Shown here one piece after another: positions 60,252 to 64,000 of a DNA stretch of 64,000 nucleotides (positions are counted from its first letter, which is position 1; every line of letters begins with the position of its first letter). Below the pieces are notes generated by a model. The model was not told where the DNA came from and made no database searches. It saw nothing but the letters and a program-made list of their open reading frames with translations. The stretch covers positions 930,001 through 994,000 of the forward strand of contig NZ_SKBR01000003.1 in assembly GCF_013450295.1 (NCBI RefSeq), written 5' to 3'. This DNA comes from Streptomyces sp. AJS327 (GTDB lineage Bacteria > Actinomycetota > Actinomycetes > Streptomycetales > Streptomycetaceae). Position numbers and translations under genes: made by a program.

Positions 60252-61268
60252 ATGACAGCGGCTGAGCGTGACCGGACACCCGTGCTGTGCGGACTGGGCA
60301 GCTGGGTGCCCCCGCACGTGGTCACGAACGACGATCTCGCCCGCGAACTCGACACCTCTGACGAGTGGATCCGCAGACGGACCGGTATCGCCGAGCGGCG
60401 CGTGGTGGAACCCGGCACCGCCACCTCCGACCTGGCCGTCGAGGCGGGGATGCGCGCGCTGAAGTCCGCCGCGCTGGAGTCCGTCGACGCGGTCATCGTG
60501 GCCACCACCACGCCCGACCAGCCCTGCCCGGCCACCGCCCCGCTGGTCGCCGCCCGCCTGGGCCTCGGCCCCGTCGCCGCGTTCGACGTCGGCGCCGTCT
60601 GCACCGGCTTCCTGTACGGTCTCGCCGCCGCCGCCGGACTCATCACCTCCCGCACCGCCGGGACGGTGCTGGTGATCGGCGCGGACACCTACTCCACCGT
60701 CCTCGACCCGGCCGACCGCACCACCCGCGCCATCTTCGGCGACGGCGCCGGGGCCGTCATCCTGCGCACCGGCTCCCCCGACGAGGACGGCGCGATCGGC
60801 CCCACCCTGCTCGCCAGCGACGGCAGCGGCAGCGACCTCATCCGGATCTCCTCCGGCGGCTCCCGCGACCCCATCCGCGCCGAGACCGCCGACCAGGCCG
60901 ACCCGTTCTTCCGCATGGAGGGTCAGAGCGTCTTCCGCGGCGCCATGCTGCACATGGCGGAGGCCGCCCGCACCGTGGCCGAGTGGCAGGGCTGGGGGGT
61001 GGCGGACATCGACATGCTCGTCGCGCACCAGGCCAACGTCCGTATCCTGCACGCCGTCGCGGACCGGATGGGGCTGGACCGCGAACGCTGCCACGTGCAC
61101 CTGGACCGGGTCGGCAACACCGCCGCCGCGTCCATCCCGCTCGCCCTCGCCGACGCCGTGACCCACGGCGGACTGCGCCCCGGCCACCGGGTGGTGGCCA
61201 CCGCCTTCGGCGGCGGACTCACCTGGGGCGCCAGCGCCTTCCGCTGGCCCGACATCACCCCGTCCTGA
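60252..61268 (+). CDS. fabH: FabH-type beta-ketoacyl-ACP synthase III
   Basis: The 338-residue protein has a full KASIII triad: Cys in FDVGAVCTGFLYG (about residue 119), His in VAHQANVRIL (about 257) and Asn in GNTAAASIPLA (about 289). GFGGGLTWGA-type residues end the fold (AFGGGLTWGASAFRW). ATG 60252 is chosen because GAGG lies 6 bases upstream; two in-frame ATGs lie 6 and 12 bases earlier. It condenses an acyl-CoA starter with malonyl-ACP. Unlike the two KASIII-like enzymes of the cluster it keeps the catalytic His, so it may supply a chain starter for the neighbouring pathway, or be independent. Confidence 0.93.
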   Translation: MTAAERDRTPVLCGLGSWVPPHVVTNDDLARELDTSDEWIRRRTGIAERRVVEPGTATSDLAVEAGMRALKSAALESVDAVIVATTTPDQPCPATAPLVAARLGLGPVAAFDVGAVCTGFLYGLAAAAGLITSRTAGTVLVIGADTYSTVLDPADRTTRAIFGDGAGAVILRTGSPDEDGAIGPTLLASDGSGSDLIRISSGGSRDPIRAETADQADPFFRMEGQSVFRGAMLHMAEAARTVAEWQGWGVADIDMLVAHQANVRILHAVADRMGLDRERCHVHLDRVGNTAAASIPLALADAVTHGGLRPGHRVVATAFGGGLTWGASAFRWPDITPS

Positions 61269-61574
61269 CCCCTCCCGACCCCGCCCGGCCCGGACACCCC
61301 GGACGCCAGCCCCAACCCGCCCCGCACCACCGGCGGCTCACCCGCCGCGACGGTACGGGGCGCGTACGGGCCCGGAACCACCCGTCGGCGCGAGAACACC
61401 GATCCGCACCCAAGCCGACCGGCACGAGAACCGACCTGTACGCGAACCGACCTGTACGAGAAGGGGCCGGAACCGGAGAAATCCCGCCGGGCCCGTCGCG
61501 GGCCGCTCGCGCCGCCGCCGTGGCGAGGCCGGGAGCGGGGGAGTGGGGTGGGTGTGGGGAGTGGGGCGGCCGGG
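61269..61574. other. Gap between convergent fabH and hydrolase genes
   Basis: About 300 bases with no gene. GAACCGACCTGTACG is repeated at about 61431-61462. No strong terminator hairpin was found by eye. Confidence 0.5.
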
Positions 61575-62810
61575 TCAGGGAGCGGTGGGTGGGGTACCGA
61601 GGCGCGGGTCGCCCCCGGCGGGCGGCGCGAAGTACGCGGCCACCCGCTCCTCGGAGACCTCCTCCAGCGTGGCCGGGGACCACCGGGGCGCCCGGTCCTT
61701 GTCGATCACCTGCGCGCGGATCCCCTCCACCAGGTCCCAGGAGGACAGCGCCGCGCAGGACGCCCGGAACTCCCTCTCCAGCACCGGTTCCAGGGCGCCG
61801 AGCCGCCGCGCGGCCCGCAGCTGCGCCAGCGCCACCTTCAGCCCCGTCGGGGACTTGCCCTCGATGCTCCGCGCCGCCATCGCGGGCCCCAGCTCCCGCT
61901 CCGCTCCCGCGCCCGAACCCACCCCGTTCCCGGCGGAGTTCGCGCCGGAGCCGGTGGTGGAGTCCGCGGCGGAGTCCGGGCACGGCGAGGCGGGGTGGGC
62001 GCGCAGCCGCGCCAGGATCTCCTCCACCGTGTCCGCCGCGTAGCAGTGGTCGATCCACTCGCGGTGCCGGGCCAGCCCGGAGGGCGGAGCGGGCGCCGCG
62101 TAGCGCTCGACAGCCTCCTCCACCACGCCGTCGGCCAGCGCCTTCGCGAAGTCCGCCAGCCGTTCGGTGGGTACCAGGTGGTCGGCCAGCCCGCAGTACA
62201 GCGCGTCCCCCGCGTCCGCGGTCGACGCCGTCAGCGCCAGGTGGGTGCCGAGTTCGCCGGGGGCCCGGGCGAGGAGGAGGCTGCCGCCCACATCGGGCGC
62301 GAAGCCGATACCGGTCTCCGGCATGGCCAGCGTCGACCGTTCGGTCACCACCCGGAAGCGGCCGTGCGCGGACACCCCGATGCCGCCGCCCATCACGATG
62401 CCGTCCATCAGCGCCACGTACGGCTTCGGACAGCGCGCGACGCGGGCGTTGAGCCGGTACTCGTCCCGCCAGAACGCGGGCGAGGCGGTTCTGTCACCCC
62501 GGGCGTCCTCGTGGATGGCGCGGATGTCGCCGCCCGCGCAGAGCCCCCGCTCGCCCGCGCCGGAGAGCACCACCACCGCCACGTCGGGGTCCCGCTCGAA
62601 GGCGTCCAGCGCGGCGTCGATCCGCCGCACCATCGGGTGCGTCAGCGCGTTCAGCGCCCGGGGACGGTTCAGCACGATGTGCCCCGCCCGGCCCTCGCGG
62701 TACACGAGCACCGGCTCCGCCCCGTCCGCCGAACTCACCGAACCCGCTGATCCGGCCGAACCCATCGCACCCGCCGTACCCATCGCACCCGCCGTACTCG
62801 CCGCGTCCAT
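61575..62810 (-). CDS. 3-hydroxyisobutyryl-CoA hydrolase-like (enoyl-CoA hydratase/isomerase superfamily)
   Basis: The 411-residue protein starts 1 base into the meaB stop (TGATG overlap). The crotonase core has GHIVLNRPRALNALTHPMVR, the oxyanion-hole segment GAGERGLCAGGDIRAIHED, and MDGIVMGGGIGVSAHGRFRV with MPETGIGFAPDVGGS. These, and the length, fit the hydrolase branch acting in valine catabolism. The N-terminal 30 residues are Ala/Gly/Ser repeats, and a Ser/Gly-rich linker (about residues 275-305) interrupts the core. Co-operon location with meaB and a mutase fits branched-chain/propionyl-CoA metabolism. Confidence 0.87.
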   Translation of the reverse strand: MDAASTAGAMGTAGAMGSAGSAGSVSSADGAEPVLVYREGRAGHIVLNRPRALNALTHPMVRRIDAALDAFERDPDVAVVVLSGAGERGLCAGGDIRAIHEDARGDRTASPAFWRDEYRLNARVARCPKPYVALMDGIVMGGGIGVSAHGRFRVVTERSTLAMPETGIGFAPDVGGSLLLARAPGELGTHLALTASTADAGDALYCGLADHLVPTERLADFAKALADGVVEEAVERYAAPAPPSGLARHREWIDHCYAADTVEEILARLRAHPASPCPDSAADSTTGSGANSAGNGVGSGAGAERELGPAMAARSIEGKSPTGLKVALAQLRAARRLGALEPVLEREFRASCAALSSWDLVEGIRAQVIDKDRAPRWSPATLEEVSEERVAAYFAPPAGGDPRLGTPPTAP

Positions 62811-63808
62811 CAGGCCGGGGCCCCCGGCAGCCCGAACGCTTCGATGATCCGCTCGGCCGCGAGCGTCGCCGTCAGCGAACCGTCCCGCACCCGCTCCTCC
62901 AGCACCGGCGCCAGCCGCCGCACCTCCGCGTGGTGCTCCAGACGGCTCAGCAGATGCTCACGCACCATCGACCACGCCCAGTCCACCTGCTGCTCCCGGC
63001 GCTTCGCGAGCAGCCGCCCCCCGGCGTCCAACACGCTCCGGTGCCGCTCCACCCGCTCCCACACCTCGTCCAGCCCGCTGCCCTCGCGCGCGCTGCAACT
63101 CAGCACCGGAGGGGTCCACGCCGCGTCCGCCGGCTGCATCAGCCGCAGCGCGCCCGCGAGTTCCCGCGCCGCCGACCGGGCGTCCCGCTCGTGCGGTCCG
63201 TCCGCCTTGTTGACCGCGAGGACGTCCGCCAGCTCCAGCACACCCTTCTTGATGCCCTGCAACTGGTCACCGGTACGGGCCAGGGTCAGCAGCAGGAAGG
63301 TGTCCACCATCCCCGCCACGGCCGTCTCCGACTGGCCCACCCCGACCGTCTCCACCAGCACCACGTCGTACCCCGCGGCCTCCATGACGATCATGGTCTC
63401 CCGGGTCGCCCGCGCCACCCCGCCCAGCGTCCCCGAGGACGGTGAGGGCCGCACGAACGCCGACGGATCCACCGACAGCCGCTCCATACGCGTCTTGTCA
63501 CCCAGGATCGAACCGCCCGTACGGCTCGACGAGGGATCGACCGCCAGCACCGCGACCCGGTGCCCACGACCCGTCAGCATGGTGCCCAGCGCGTCGATGA
63601 AGGTGGACTTCCCCACCCCCGGAACCCCGCTGATACCCACCCTGCGGGCCCCACCGGCGTACGGCAGCAGCTCCGTCAGCAACCGCTGCGCGCGCTCCCG
63701 GTGATCCGCCCGGCGGGACTCCACCAGGGTGATGGCGCGTGCGACCCCCGCCCGGGAACCGCCCCGCACCGCCTCGACATGGTCCGCGATATCCATCGTC
63801 CGCGACAT
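62810..63808 (-). CDS. meaB: MeaB-type GTPase chaperone of methylmalonyl-CoA mutase
   Basis: The 332-residue protein starts MSRTMDIADHVEAVRGGSRA; a second ATG lies four codons on. It has the G3E-family P-loop GISGVPGVGKSTFIDALG (about residue 58), VDPSSSRTGGSILGDKTRM, VETVGVGQSE and the guanine motif AVNKADGPHE. MeaB protects and reloads the B12 cofactor of methylmalonyl-CoA mutase, whose gene end lies directly upstream with only 4 bases between. Assignment is firm. Confidence 0.95.
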   Translation of the reverse strand: MSRTMDIADHVEAVRGGSRAGVARAITLVESRRADHRERAQRLLTELLPYAGGARRVGISGVPGVGKSTFIDALGTMLTGRGHRVAVLAVDPSSSRTGGSILGDKTRMERLSVDPSAFVRPSPSSGTLGGVARATRETMIVMEAAGYDVVLVETVGVGQSETAVAGMVDTFLLLTLARTGDQLQGIKKGVLELADVLAVNKADGPHERDARSAARELAGALRLMQPADAAWTPPVLSCSAREGSGLDEVWERVERHRSVLDAGGRLLAKRREQQVDWAWSMVREHLLSRLEHHAEVRRLAPVLEERVRDGSLTATLAAERIIEAFGLPGAPA

Positions 63809-63812
63809 GGCC

Positions 63813-64000
63813 TCACACTTCGTGGCCGAGTGCACGCGCCAGCGTGTGCACCAGGTCGTACGCTGCGTCCGGGATGACCGTACCCGGCGGGAACACCGCG
63901 GCGGCACCCGCCTCGTGCAGCGCCTCCACGTCCTGCGGCGGGATGACCCCACCCACCACGACGAGGATGTGCTCACCCCCCGCCTCCGCCAGCTGCTCCC
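63813..64000 (-). CDS. Methylmalonyl-CoA mutase, C-terminal end (partial)
   Basis: The last 61 codons read EQLAEAGGEHILVVVGGVIP, then PQDVEALHEAGAAAVFPPGT, and end ALGHEV. This is the end of the B12-binding domain, with the VGGVIPPQD and FPPGT segments typical of the large or C-terminal subunit of methylmalonyl-CoA mutase. The gene is cut by the right window edge. It is in operon with meaB. Confidence 0.9.
   Translation of the reverse strand, partial: EQLAEAGGEHILVVVGGVIPPQDVEALHEAGAAAVFPPGTVIPDAAYDLVHTLARALGHEV

Overview
The window looks like chromosomal DNA from a Streptomyces or close relative. GC content is very high, GTG starts are common, rare TTA codons sit in regulatory genes, and typical gene families are present (XRE/DUF397 pairs, an F420 biosynthesis fusion gene, a GPP34 protein, a BldA-type codon in a cluster regulator). 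No tRNA, rRNA, insertion sequence or CRISPR array was recognised.

Layout, left to right. From 0 to 18 kb lie housekeeping-like genes: a secreted PHP hydrolase, a Ser/Gly-rich surface protein, an F420-type (LLM) oxidoreductase beside fbiC, an ADP-ribosylglycohydrolase, an XRE regulator with a DUF397 partner, a GPP34 protein, and a very long bitopic D-Ala-D-Ala carboxypeptidase followed by a polytopic membrane protein. From 18 to 27 kb there are two VOC proteins, an MFS exporter translationally coupled to an ATP-grasp ligase and a GlxA-type AraC regulator, an orphan DUF397 gene, and an MMPL exporter with a small membrane partner. From 27 to 30.7 kb a lower-GC island carries an XRE/TPR-like regulator facing a radical SAM/SPASM enzyme, a 113-residue helical protein and an NlpC/P60-like protein; it may be a peptide-modification locus. 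From 30.6 to 33.4 kb is a NarL-type two-component pair whose kinase contains large low-complexity insertions.

The main discovery is at 33.7-59.6 kb. Two copies of one biosynthetic gene cluster flank a LuxR-type ATPase regulator and a Sfp-type phosphopantetheinyl transferase. The inferred ancestral order is ThDP enzyme - SRPBCC protein - KASIII-like enzyme on the minus strand, then divergently ACP - CFA-type methyltransferase - DAO-type FAD oxidase - acyl reductase - SDR - MFS - acyl desaturase - acyl-AMP ligase - HisC-like aminotransferase - hemerythrin protein on the plus strand. Copy 1 (33.7-41.3 kb) keeps an intact ThDP gene, while its ACP has lost the carrier serine. Its methyltransferase, desaturase and ligase survive only as fragments, and it contains a decayed tandem copy of the SRPBCC-KASIII pair. 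Copy 2 (45.9-59.6 kb) has all the plus-strand genes, but its ThDP gene is reduced to about 530 bp of relic. The losses are complementary, so one working pathway may be assembled from both halves. The enzyme set suggests a fatty-acyl-derived, desaturated and aminated metabolite made on an ACP. The product is unknown to me.

From 59.7 kb to the right edge there is a short hypothetical gene, a canonical FabH, and a 3-hydroxyisobutyryl-CoA hydrolase-like gene overlapping meaB. These sit downstream of the end of a methylmalonyl-CoA mutase gene cut by the window edge, and could link valine/propionyl catabolism to acyl starter supply.
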